Below, in pieces: positions 1-11,268 of a stretch of 64,000 bases of DNA (within the stretch, counting starts at the first letter, position 1; each line of letters starts with the position of its first letter). The notes beneath the pieces were generated by a model that worked only from the letters and a program-made list of their open reading frames with translations, was not told the origin of the DNA and did not search any database. The stretch is taken from assembly GCA_029255685.2 (NCBI GenBank), contig CM055316.2:81032861-81096860 (forward strand), in the 5' to 3' direction. This stretch comes from Silene conica (Eukaryota; Streptophyta; Magnoliopsida; Caryophyllales; Caryophyllaceae). A program made the translations under genes and the position numbers.

Positions 1-4
1 GTCG

Positions 5-196
5 TCATAACTTGTGACGGTCACAAGCAAGTTTTGCTGATACAATATCCGCATAGCCATCAGAGCGAATAGCTGCATCAATGAGCATCAAGCTCTCACA
101 TGAGTGTCGTTTTGAGTCGGGTGTCGAGAGAAAATATAGCTCGGAGAGGTAAAAACTTGGACCAACTTTGTAAGATAAATAACCTCACAATCTCTC
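5..196 (-). CDS. possible 3' exon of an unrecognised gene
   Basis: On the minus strand an open frame of about 62 codons runs from just after an in-frame TGA near 197 to a TGA stop at 5-7. Its translation looks protein-like, with a stretch reading SCESLMLIDAAIRSDGYAD near the middle. I do not recognise the family. Several AG dinucleotides upstream (for example near 190-225) could be acceptors. It lies beyond the 3' end of the WRKY gene on the same strand, so it would be the last exon of a neighbour or a relic. Composition is the only evidence. Confidence 0.25.
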
Positions 197-559
197 TACA
201 CTTTTACCTGCCAAGCAGTAAATATTTGTATTCTTGCTTACAAATTACAGTGTTCAAGATTTAGCCGACTACATTTGATCTCTCTTGCCAGTTAATAATG
301 AGGCATAGCATCAGATTTGCTAAGAAGGTGTTGCGAGTTCGATATTTAATAATTAATCCCTGGCCAGCCGCCAGCCTATCCCGATAAATAGAACAGACAA
401 AGAAGTAAAAAAAATACCTGTTCTATTTTCGGAAAATAAGTTTGCGCTACTCGGTAGTACTAAACTCAATACCACAATATACACATAAGAATATTAATAT
501 TAAATTCTATGTGTATATGGTGTTTATGAAACTCAAAACCACCGGATCTTCGGTTTGAT
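197..559. other. spacer and likely WRKY 3' UTR
   Basis: AT-rich sequence between the WRKY stop codon and the putative exon at the window edge. The part next to 560 is presumably the 3' UTR of the WRKY gene. I see no other gene or repeat. Confidence 0.5.
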
Positions 560-3500
560 CTAGGGACCCATCAGTAATCTTTCGATGTTCTGCTGATATG
601 GGTTCGGGTTAGAAGAGTTATTTACAGGTTGATTACCAATACTATGCCCTTGACTATGGTTTTCCCTAGAACCATACGGCACCATTCCACCATTTACATA
701 ACCAGGAAAATTCGAAAACGGACCTGATTGAAGCATCAGGAGATTCCGACTATTATATTGGGTTTGACCGACACCAAGATCAAGACTTATTGGGTCCCTG
801 TTGTCATGTGACGCCATCCGGGATGCAAAGCTTGAAGGTGTGGCAGATGATGTGTCATGACTGCTGTTCCGCGCAGCAGGTACTTCATGATTATGCTTTC
901 CCTCATAAGTTGTAATAACTGCTTTGGGGTCATGGGATGCTCTCTCCACGTGTTTCCGAACTGGGCAACCGGGATGAGTGCACTTGTAGTAACTCCTGCA
1001 ATAGGATGGAAGACGAAATGAGTGACAGAAAGCACTAAGGTAAGCTTTGGTGGCATTTTTATGTCTTTTAACCTATAATCCTCAGGTTTTGGCAACGAAA
1101 TGTTCGAGTGTCCGACAGGTATGTGACGTAATATTAGAATCAGATAACATAGGTTTTAGCTATCATACTCGATACTATCCGCCAGAATCCTGCAATAGGA
1201 TGGAAGACGAAATGAGTGCCAGAAAGCTTTAAGGTAAGCTTTGGTGGCATTTTTATGTCTTTTAACCTATAATCCTCAGGTTTTGGCAACGAAGTTTCCA
1301 AGTGTCTGACACAGGTATGTGAGGTAATATTATGAATCAGAAAACATAGGTTTTACCTATCATACTCGATATTATCAGCCAGAATCCTCTTAAAGAGCGA
1401 AAGAATACACCGAGTTGAAACTCTATTAGCAGTAATGTTACGTCATATCACAAATTCATAAACCTTCAATCCACCATTTCTATTTCCCTTCCCCCAAGCA
1501 TACATTATTCTTGAGGGAGGAAACATAGAGGGGAGACAAAAGCACATGGGGGATGGCGAGCGAACAGATGAACAGAACATGGGATAGCAAAAGGAAAATG
1601 CACTCTGATGTCAGAGATTCCTATCCCCCCCATGACTTCCTACAGTCAGTTGGGAGGAACCCAAGTATATGTGAGAAACGGGGCTTAACTGTTCTAGACA
1701 TCAGATTGGAGGATGTTAGAACCATCTTCAAAGTCTAAACGAAAGGGAAAATGGTCAACTCAAGATAAATTAGAGAGAGCAGATCACGCAGAACTTAGAA
1801 GTTCTTCCGTACATAAAAGCATTGAACCCCACGTATCCCAAGCCAACATAATTTGTAGACACCGTAACAAAGTTCGCATGTCATATAAAGGCTCATGCGT
1901 TCCCATGTCATATAAAGGCTCATGCACATCTTAGATCATGTAGAGTGTAGACTACTAGCAAAAAAGAGGAAAATTAACAAGAGATGATTGGTAAAATCAA
2001 CCCAAGTAGATGACCCTTTTCTTGTCATTGCAAGTATATAGGTTCAAGAACATGTCCATCCGCATTTCCTTCCCCTATAGAGATGGGCCTTTCAGTGGCA
2101 ATTACATGTGTAACTGTTTCCTCTCAGTGAAATTACTCCTCCAAAATTAATAACTGCTTTCATTTAATGCCCCTGAGCTAGTACACATTAGTCAAGAGCC
2201 TAGTTGTAAACTCACCAATCGTGATACAAATTCATAAAAATTAATAATATTATTGCAGGGGATGGCCGGATGGGTCACATCATCAACATGATAAATGATT
2301 CATTTAAAAAAGATGGTTCTTGTTTCAGTCATACTGTCCGAATGATAATCGATGATGTCATCAAGAACCAGAATAAAGTACTCAGGTCCATGGAGGAGGG
2401 AGTTGTGGAATATCATATTTTTCTTTTCTTTTCTTTTCTTTGTCAACCTAGGGGGTGACTCATGACTGTATCACCAGAAGAATGATTTTTTTTATTATTA
2501 GAAATTTTGAAGATATAAAGAAGAGTGATTGAGCACGATATGAGATTTCTCGGGCTTCAGGAGGGGATGGTGATGGAGAGGGCACTATGGAGGGATATGA
2601 TACATGTGGACTTCTAGCCTTTGATGTTTTTATTAAGTTTTCTAAAAAAAATTTCTTTTTGGATTTGTTACACTTTTTTCCCCAAAGCTCTTATATTAAA
2701 TTTTACTTCGTTTCTCAAAATCACTTTAAACTTTATTCTTGATTTATTTTTTTGGGTTTCTATACATGTGATAAGTTCGATTTAAAATCTATAAAACCCC
2801 TTTGCCTTTCATTTTTTGTTTCACTCCACTTCTGTTTTTTTTCTTTTCTTCTTTTTTCTCTTGTTGAAATGAGAGTTCACTCATGACGGTTCCAAAGGAT
2901 GATTCATGTCAGCCGACCCCAAAACATTTTGGGACTAAGGCTCTGATGTTGTTGTTGTTGTATAAAGAAGATATAAGTGATTCCCTCGCTAAAGTTACAA
3001 AGAGGATCAGTTCGATTGAATCTTGAAAGTACCATAATTTTTTAAAGAGATCTCCTTCAGCCCACAAAATCAAAATGAGAGAAACACAAATAAGCCTCTA
3101 TCGCCAAGTGGAATAAACTCAATGAGGACAATCATTGCTGATTTTCTGCTCATAACCACTTTTAATCATAACATCTTTAACATTTACTACTGGGTAGCTA
3201 ACTGGTCCGTGACGTTACCAAACACGTACTAAACATCTACAACATTTACTACTGGGTAACTAACTGGTCCGTGAGGTTACCAACACTAATGTAGTATAAG
3301 GAACCATTCTAGTTTATCCCCTTCGATAAGTAATGTAAAGCAAGGTAGGTTATCAAAAAGAATTAATGTAGAACTCGGTAGAGATTTCTCGAACATAACA
3401 AGTTAAAGGTTTACTATATCTTTAGTTGGAATAGCTTGAGACCAGCACCAAAACTGAAGCTAAAAAGCATACCACGGAAACAACGAAAATAGTGAGCATT

Positions 3501-6500
3501 CATACACACACCTTGGATTGGGGTTGCCTCTCACCACCTTCTGCCCATACTTGCGCCAACGATACCCATCATCAAGGATATCAACCTCACTCACCGTTTG
3601 CACAACAACGCGAGGTTCTCGGATAGGCTTGACAATTGAGTTAATGTCCATTTCACCAATCTCCATTCTCCTGGTGACAGTAGTGAAAACATCATTAGCT
3701 TGCCTATAACTAACCTATGGCATAAGCAAGGAGATCTCTTATACGGTTATACCTCCTCTTTGCAAATGGATCATCCTCATCAGTATCATCAGGGGTTCGA
3801 TTTAAGGGGGATGCACCAATGTCCCCGTTGTTGTCATTTCCTAAACAAGGTGACAGGTCCTGGGAGCTGCCCAATTCATTGTTAGTAGCTGTTTGACAAT
3901 ATGTGTTTCCAGGCTTCCCTGCAGAAGTGAAAAAGGGAATTTACTTAACCATTGAAACAAAATTCAATGAACAAACTAGATGCAAGCAAAATTACTATGC
4001 TCATCATGTTAAATCACAATATCGCATAGCTATGTCTAGCACTTAACACTCCGACACAGTTATGACTTATGACACCCGGACACTTCGTTCTTAACCAAAC
4101 CATGGAATTTTTTTATAAAACAACCGAGTCAGACAGTTTCACATGCACCCATGTCGAGCACTTCTAACAAAGTGTGCGTAAGATAAGATGTAACGATCTT
4201 AATACTTACCTTCATGATCAGTTAGAGGAAGTCTGTCAGACTTTTCATCAAAGGGGGACATCATAGAGCAAGCAGAGAGTCGACGGTTTGGTTGAGGTTT
4301 TGGATGATCGTGTGTCCCCTTGTAGATAATCTCTGTTATTTGTCCATCAGGTGACCGCTCGAACAATTTTTTCACTTCACAATTTGGATGTGTACATTTG
4401 TAATAACTTCGTGGAAATTCACTTCCTTTCACAAGTTTCTGTCCATATTTCCTCCAATTGTAGCCATCCTCAGAAGTCCTGTCAGTGAGGACCTGGGATC
4501 CTAACACTTTCTGCTCACACTGTGATGCCTGTGCTTCATTACCAGAATCTGCTTTATGATTAAACTCATTTGATTCAACATCAAGAGGCACACCAGAACC
4601 TGAAGAAACTATAGCAGATCTCAGATCATCTTTGGGCATCAGTTCACTTTTAACAGCTACAGCTGGGTCTGGGGACTGAGAACGGCATTCCACTTGGCTT
4701 TGAGTAGTTTGCTCAGTTTGCTGTTGATAGGGGTCTGCAGAGGAAGCCTTGATTGCAATAAAACGAGTGAGGTAAGTACGTAGGGTACTATTGCACATCT
4801 AATACACACTGATGAGGTATTGAGGACAAAATTCTATGAATTTAGACAGAACACAAAGAACTGCTGAATCATATATGAAAATGGAACAAACTAAAAATCG
4901 ATCAATATCCAGCATATTTTAAGACATCGACATTACCCCAAGTGCCCTAATGGCTCCCTCATATGGAGTGGTATGGGGAAGATCTAGCCTTCCTCCTACG
5001 CTAACAACATAGAGGTTGAGTCAAAATGACCCAAAAGGAAAATTGCATCGAGAATTGCGTCAAATGATTGTTATTTTACAATGTAAGGAAAAAACATCGC
5101 TCGTTTATTATTCAGTCATAACACAAAATCAAAACAGTGAATTTTAGCTACACTAGAAATTGAAAAGTCCAATATATATAAACACAGCTTGGAAAACGTG
5201 ATTAAAAACATTTTAAACCAAAGATATATAATGTTGAGAGAAAAACATCCAGCAGTTACTTGCATCAAATTTAAACACATGTCGCAGTTTATTTACCAGA
5301 GATCCTGAGAAAGAAAAACCAGCGATAGAAATTGAAAAGTCCAATATATATCAACACAGCTTGGAAAACGAGATTAAAAACATTTTAAACCAAAGATATA
5401 TAACGTTGAGAAAAAACATCCAGCAGTTACTTGCATCAAATTTAAACACATGGTAGCAGTTTAATTACCAGAGATCCTGAGAAAGAAAAACCAGCCATAG
5501 AAAATGATCCTGCATTCGGTTTGAATTCAAAGCTATTTGATCGACTAACTTCTATCCCACTAGAGCTGTTTACAGCAGGAAGAAATGTGGAGGTACCTTC
5601 AGAAGAGCTGTACATCATTTGAGGTTTGAAAAATGAGCCCGTTGTCGGGGACGGCTCTCCCTGGAAGACACAATGATGTTTATCAGTAAACGACCTAGCT
5701 TCTGTTATATCTTGTTATCCTAGTGACCATGTCAAGAAAATAGCAGATGATATATGTTATAGCGGAAGGGAAGCAAAATAAAAGCACCAACCAAACAATA
5801 AGGGTGGGAAAAGGTCGGCCTGTCACCCTAAATAATGAAACCAAAAATACGAAAAGTGAAGAGGATGTAGCTACACTCCTATCCAACTAGATGTACTTAT
5901 CATGATAGCTCACTGAACAAGTGTATCATTATCATTATATATAGTTCACGTCACCAATTAAACCAGTAGCGAAATAAGAAAATTCCATTTGACAATCTGA
6001 TAGTTGGACAACTGTAACTAACATGGAACAATTCCATCAAGACCCACCTGGAACAATTTGCAAAAAAAGGGTAATACGCTCACCGTTAATATTGGTAGTG
6101 CAGTGAGATAAATATGGCAAGGAATATCACAATCGACCGTATGACATCCAATCATGCAAAGAGAACAAAGATATGCCAACAAAAACAAAGCACCAACTAG
6201 GAAATAGGAACGAAAAGGGCAAAGAGAACAAAAAGATTTCCTCTTTGCAAAGAAACTAGACTGTTATTTGCACCAGAAAGAATTAGAATCAAATAAAAAA
6301 GCTCAACACTTGGAAGGTCTAAAGGCACTAACATATTCTCCCTTTACAGAATAATAAACTATGATAGAACCAGAAAATTAAATCAGAACAGAACAAATGT
6401 TACGTATGAAGAATCAGCTCCTTTTCCTGGCATTCTTTATACCCTTTTCACCAAACATTTCATGGATGCATGACAGTCGCAAGAAACAAAGGATCCAAAA

Positions 6501-8163
6501 TATGCCACCAAATTTTTATGCCTGACGTCAAAATTGTCTAATTTCTTTAAGTACTAACACAAAAATACACCAAAAAGACGTAGACACTGATTCAACTTTC
6601 AAGGCTCAGGGTTCATTCGACTGATCTTTGACCCAAATCCTTCATGCTGAAACGCTGTAATTCCAAAAACTAATTCGATAAATGCAGTGCTTTCTAATTG
6701 CGCCTTGTAGCATTCTATGAATTTGAACCTATCCCCACCGCACCTAATCAAAATTCAAATCAAACCATGTTCAACAGTGGGAGTACAACACAACAAGATG
6801 CTACTCTGTATCTTTTAGTGCTCACTGAAGTCAGTGTATCACAAATTATAAATCCATTAAACAATCAATAAATGACATGTACTACGGACTACTTTTTAAT
6901 CGAATCAAACATCCCTCCTTTTGCTAAACATAAACAATGCACACCATCCTTCCACTTACTAGTAAATAAATTAAATTCTCTGTTTTTCGCAGCATTATAC
7001 TATAAGCCAACTCTATTAATCATAAACTAGTTACATAATCTGAAATTTGTCAGATATAGTAATGAATAAACGCCTAGATATTATAGCCCCATCAGTTAGA
7101 TACATCCCACCGAATTCTACACTTAAAATATCAAAATCAACATGTTTACACCTTTCCGAAATACTCAAACTTTAATTAATCAACCTCAACCCAGCACAGC
7201 CAAAACCACTTCGCGGTCTAGAGTTAATTTTGAAATTATCGCCGTAAGAAACAGTTGAACGAAACCGCCTCGTGTATAACATAGAGAAACACTGGATAAC
7301 AGAACGATGCCGTATTCTGGAGTTAATCTAAATAAATAAAAGCCGCAAAAAACAGTTGAACAAAAGATAAAACAACGACATTTAGAGACAAAGCAGGCAA
7401 CATCATTCAATTCAAAACGGCGCCGTATAAAAGACAGCTGAACAAAACGGCAAAGTCGAAGACAAGGGAGAAAGAAATTCAATTCAAAACGATGTCGTAT
7501 AAAAGACAGATGAGCACAACCGCATCCTGTAGAACAGTGAGAAAGACACTGGATAGCAAAACGACGACGTATACCGGGAATCAATCACAAAATAAAAACC
7601 GTCAAAATAACAGTTGAACAAAACGGCGTCGTCAAAGACCAGATAGAAAGACAATCAATTCAAAACGACGCCGTGTAAAAGACAATTGAACAAACGGCGT
7701 CGTATAGAATAGGGAGAGAAACCGGATAACAACCAACGCCGTATTCAGCTAGTCAATCTCAAAATAAAAGCCGTAAAAAAACAGTTGAACAAAACGGCGT
7801 CGTCGAAGACAATCAATTCAAACGACACCGTATTCCAGTTGAACAAAACGACGTCGCTGAAGAATATACCTTAAAATAAGAGAGAAGAACGGGAGACTCC
7901 AAAAACGACGTCGGACTGAGACCAGGAGGAATAGTCAAACACGACGTTGACCGTGAAATAGGTAGCTTAGCTGGTGACATCAGCTTATACCTCGCATTAT
8001 TATTATTATTTAATAATCCGGCGGCGGAGGTGGTGGTGGTGGTGGTGGAGTCTACGGTGGACGTGCGTAGATCACAGCCGTTGATTGATACTTCTCCTCC
8101 TCCGTTGTTGTTGTCTTCATCTCCACCGTTGGATGACGATGCTGGTGGTTCAGGTTCATCCAT
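560..8163 (-). CDS. WRKY20: group I WRKY transcription factor, WRKY20-like
   Basis: A nuclear DNA-binding regulator with two WRKY domains, expected to bind W-box (TTGAC) sites. I read six exons with matching phases and GT-AG borders: 8163-7870, 5660-5469, 4747-4210, 3918-3753, 3670-3512, 995-560, giving about 594 residues (Arabidopsis WRKY20 is about 557). The start is the ATG at 8163, in a strong context (CCGCCATGG). Exon 1 carries the [14 protein letters not shown] and [17 protein letters not shown] block typical of this subgroup. The N-terminal domain (about 254-315) has WRKYGQK and a C2H2 zinc motif ending HDH. The C-terminal domain (about 428-490) has WRKYGQK split from its zinc motif by the last intron, which interrupts an Arg codon after NPNP as in other group I genes. 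A basic KRRR stretch at the exon 4/5 junction may be the nuclear signal. The subgroup call is from remembered similarity. Confidence 0.93.
993..1385. repeat. tandem duplication covering the last-exon acceptor of WRKY20-like
   Basis: Two adjacent copies of a unit of about 196 bp (about 993-1188 and 1189-1385) share the words CCTGCAATAGGATGGAAGAC, GGTAAGCTTTGGTGGC and CCTCAGGTTTTGGCAACGAA. The first copy contains the real acceptor of exon 6 (minus strand CTATTGCAG at 996-1004). The second carries the same CTATTGCAG, so the intron now has two near-identical candidate acceptors. Confidence 0.85.
1386..3511 (-). other. rest of the large last intron of WRKY20-like
   Basis: Non-coding intron sequence with no exon that I recognise. 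It holds a 27 bp direct duplication at about 1876-1930 (CATGTCATATAAAGGCTCATG twice), a SINE 3' fragment near 2890-2962, and a ~61 bp tandem duplication at about 3170-3287 (word CATTTACTACTGGGTA). Short ORFs at 1553-1934 and 2270-2458 have no recognisable content. Confidence 0.6.
2880..2963 (+). mobile_element. Au-type SINE, 3' fragment
   Basis: The sequence GGATGATTCATGTCAGCCGA, followed by an ACCCC...TTTTGGGACTAAGGCT stretch and a TTGTTGTTGTTG tail, matches the conserved 3' half of the plant Au SINE family. The tRNA-derived 5' half is not visible upstream, so this is a truncated copy in the same orientation as the window, inside the WRKY intron. Confidence 0.65.
5140..5482. repeat. tandem duplication covering the exon 2 donor of WRKY20-like
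   Basis: Two copies of a unit of about 175 bp (about 5150-5322 and 5327-5495) share GAAAAGTCCAATATATAT, CAGCTTGGAAAACG and ACCAGAGATCCTGAGAAAG. The unit includes the last ~25 bases of exon 2 plus its GT donor. The intron-side copy therefore holds a spare donor, preceded by a pyrimidine run ending CAG that could act as an acceptor, leaving a potential 8-base micro-exon. Confidence 0.85.
5696..7180 (-). other. intron 1 of WRKY20-like, plain part
   Basis: AT-rich intron sequence between exon 2 and the CG-word cluster of intron 1. No coding content or named repeat is visible. Confidence 0.5.
7190..7870. repeat. cluster of ACGGCGTCGT/ACGACGCCGT words in WRKY20 intron 1
   Basis: Within about 670 bp just downstream of exon 1 (minus strand), a short CG-rich near-palindromic word (ACGGCGTCGT, ACGACGTCG, ACGGCGCCGT and variants) recurs roughly a dozen times, usually next to TTGAACAAAA or CAATTCAAA. 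Neighbouring intron sequence is AT-rich, so the cluster stands out. It looks like a degenerate minisatellite with irregular spacing of about 40-110 bp. Whether it is regulatory is unknown. Confidence 0.7.
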
Positions 8164-8233
8164 GGCGGAGAGGGGTAGTTTAGTAATTTTGAAGAGAGAG
8201 AGTGTTGACGGATCCGACAACAGAAATGTGTGA

Positions 8234-8600
8234 GGACTGAGGAGTGAGGAGGGTGGGGAGTGTGTGGGTCCGTTGGGGTTTTCTGCGACGTTATTTTGCT
8301 TGCCTTTTTCTGTTTTTCGGCTCTTTTTATGATTTTTCCAATTTAAATTTAATGTTTTTTTGTTTTAAAATGAGATTTTTTTCGGTGTATTGGTTTTTTC
8401 CAAATTTTAACATATCCGATCGGTATCCAGATTTTAACATATCCGATTATCCGATGGATTTTAAGAAAATATCTTAAATATTTAGATTTAAGTTTTATAC
8501 CGGTTATATATTGTCACCAAAAATAGGTGATTGATGAGTAAATAAAGTTTATATTGATGTATACGTATTTCGATGCGTAATCAACTAAGAACGCCTAAAT
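8234..8600. promoter_or_regulatory. upstream region of the WRKY20-like gene
   Basis: Sequence immediately 5' of the WRKY start codon; it should hold the 5' UTR and core promoter. I see no certain TATA box. A short duplication (TTTTAACATATCCGAT twice, about 8406-8450) is present. Confidence 0.4.
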
Positions 8601-8602
8601 AT

Positions 8603-9270
8603 AAGGGACGTACTTTTTCACATACGAATATTAATCTTTCACATACGCTTTTTACAGTATTGCCCTTGTCATTTTATTCATTTTCTTAACCCCTTACTTT
8701 TTTTTCTCCCTCCTCTCATCTCCCCTTCACCACCTAACCACAACCAACCCCTTTACAACCGCTGAACTGACCACTCGCACCCACTCCAGCCTCTAGCCGT
8801 CCCACACTCAATTACACCTTTCATTCCAGTCGTCCCATATATGCAGCCATGACAAAAAACGAATGTGAACTTTCATATATACATATAATAAGACGATGAA
8901 TCTGACCAATTCGTCAAATGCTACGTGAAGTTTACTGACAAAGAATTCAAGCAAAGAAAATCAGTTCAAGCAAAGAGAACTTTTGGCGGCGGAAGAATAA
9001 TACCAAAGTTTGATTTGTGTGTTTGTGCATAGATGAATTTTACTAATTTAATTTACACAATTAATAAACCTAATAATTTCATGAGATTATAATTTATTAT
9101 TTAAGTTTATAAAATATTAGATTCAATTTGAGAGAGAAAGGTATAAACTTGGGTCAATTTGATTTTGAGTTAATTTGATTTGGGTTAGAGAAAAGGGTAT
9201 AACATGGAATATTTATGAAAAAAATGTATGTAAAAGAGTAAAGTCCGTATGTGAAAAAGTAATTCCGAAA
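8603..9270. mobile_element. non-autonomous TIR DNA transposon, hAT-like
   Basis: Inverted ends of the form TACTTTTTCACATACG occur at about 8610-8626 and, as CGTATGTGAAAAAGTA, at about 9247-9262. The element is bounded on both sides by the same 8-base word AAATATAA, as expected for a hAT-type target duplication. There is no transposase frame in the ~655 bp interior, so it would depend on a partner element. It lies about 450 bp upstream of the WRKY20-like start. Confidence 0.7.
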
Positions 9271-10177
9271 TATAATGTTTAGAATTGTAAAATTTTAGCA
9301 TTTAGGGTATTTGTAAAAATCCGGCAAAATACAGGGGTAAAATCGTAGAAAATTCGTTTAAAATTATTATAATAGATTTGGATGAGAAACTGTGTATGTT
9401 TTTTTTTTTTTGGTACGAATGAGGGGCCTCAAAGTTAAGCATTAGCAATTACACGAGGAGTGGCTACCCCGAAAATATCGTCCCTAAGGATCGATCTTAA
9501 GTAGACCTGTAAAAACCTGACCCGACCCGAAAACCGACCACCCGACCCGTAAGTAACCCGTAAATAACCCGGTTTTCTCAACCCGAACCCGAAAGATACC
9601 CGAACCCGTTTTGACCCGTAAACGACGGGTCAAAACCCGACCCGCAGCGTGTTGACCGTTGGGTCTAATAATATGTCATTTTTAAAATATACAATGTCAT
9701 ATATGTATGTATTGATGACTTATAAATTTTCGACAAAAATATTTATGTATATTTTGTATGTCACGTCATCACCTCAAACAACATGCCACGTCATCACCTC
9801 CAAGTGTGTGTCACACCGTCACTTTAACCGTAGTACGTCGAATTGCATTCCACGTCAACACCTCATCACCTCGTACCACATGCCACGTCATCACATCGAA
9901 ATGTGTGTCACGTCGTCACTTTTAGTGTAGTACATCAAATTACATTTCACGTTAGCACTGCCACCTCATTATTTCGATAGACCACATGCCACGTCATCAC
10001 ATCGAAATGTGGGCCACATTGTCACTTACACCTTATTCCCCATCATCATTGTCGCTCATCTCCTAGGACCACATGTCACATCATCACCTCGAAATTGGTG
10101 TCATATCGTCATTTTCGTCGCAATACGTCCAACTGAACCGCACCTCGTGTCCAACACTTTAACCTTTTCACTTCGGC

Positions 10178-10510
10178 CATGTTCTTTTGGACTGAAACTT
10201 AACTGAACTGAACTGAACTGAACTTATAGGAACTGAACTGAACTTATAGGAACTGAACTTAACTGAACTTATAGGAACTGAACTGAACTGAACTTATAGG
10301 AACTGAACTAAACTTATAGGAACTGAACTGAACTGAACTGAACTTATAGGAACTGAACTGAACTTATAGGAACTGAACTGAACTTATAGGATCTGAACTG
10401 AACTTAACTTATAGGATCTGAACTTAACTTAACTTATATGATCTGAACTTAACTTATAAAATACGAACTTAATTAACTTTATTTTAAGTTAAGTTAACTA
10501 CTACTACTAC

Positions 10511-10550
<40 letters not shown>

Positions 10551-10580
10551 GTTGTTGTTGTTGTTGTTGTTATTGTTATT

Positions 10581-10616
<36 letters not shown>

Positions 10617-11268
10617 ATTATTATTATTATTATCCAATAGATGACATTGATAAAAAATTAGTCTAAAACACAAGGTAGTTTAAAATATTTTCAACTTTAT
10701 ATATAATGATTTGTTCATAGTTGATACATTATACTACAATTACATTACGATAAAAATAATTCACTATTACAATTTTCTCTAACCATTTATTTTCTCTAAC
10801 AATGGTGATGAAGAAACTGATTAATGGGAGAGTGGCAATTGGTGAGGGCGAGGGCGTCGTATGATGAGTTGTTGTTTTTTGGCGTTACTGAGGATAATAG
10901 TTTGACATTAATTAGAGAGTAAAAGACGGGTAAATTATTAATGCGTTTTTTTTTTTATAGATGACGTGTATCGAATAATTAAAGCGAAATGTTTGTATCG
11001 GTTGTTAAAAATAATACTCCGTATATAACTTTTCTTAATTGAGTTCATATGAACTGAACTTATAGGAACTGAACTTATAGGAACTGAACTGAACTGAACT
11101 GAACTGAACTTATAGGAACTGAACTGAACTGAACTTATAGGATCTGAACTGAACTGAACTTATAGGAACTGAACTGAACTTATAGGAACTGAACTGAACT
11201 GAACTGAACTTATAGGATCTGAAGTGAACTTAATTTAAGTGACTTGAAGTCCAAAAGAACAAGGCCTT
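10178..11268. mobile_element. nested MITE-like element with GAACTTATAG minisatellite arms
   Basis: The ends GGCCATGTTCTTTTGGACTG (left) and, inverted, GGCCTTGTTCTTTTGGACTT (right) form terminal inverted repeats. Each is followed inward by an array of GAACTGAACTTATAG units (about 10197-10490 and 11050-11225). TTC flanks both ends and could be a 3-base target duplication. A (TTA/TTG)n microsatellite fills about 10498-10634. No coding sequence is visible. Confidence 0.7.
10498..10634. repeat. compound trinucleotide microsatellite (TAC/TAT/TTG)n
   Basis: Runs of CTA, TTA and TTG trinucleotides succeed each other over about 135 bases inside the nested element. Likely length-polymorphic. Confidence 0.9.

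Noticed and set aside
787-1095. Open frame opposite the last WRKY exon and repeat
   Set aside because: It is a shadow of the WRKY exon and the duplicated intron sequence and has no protein-like content of its own.
7186-8477. Open frames at 7186-7584, 8030-8233 and 8244-8477 around WRKY exon 1
   Set aside because: They are produced by the repeated CG words, the antisense of exon 1, and T-rich promoter sequence.
9511-9650. Telomere- or coding-like ACCCG repeats
   Set aside because: They are the degenerate subterminal repeats of the hAT element whose ends and duplication are visible.
10197-11225. CRISPR-like appearance of regularly repeated short words
   Set aside because: The units are direct minisatellite repeats without unique spacers, inside a plant transposon.
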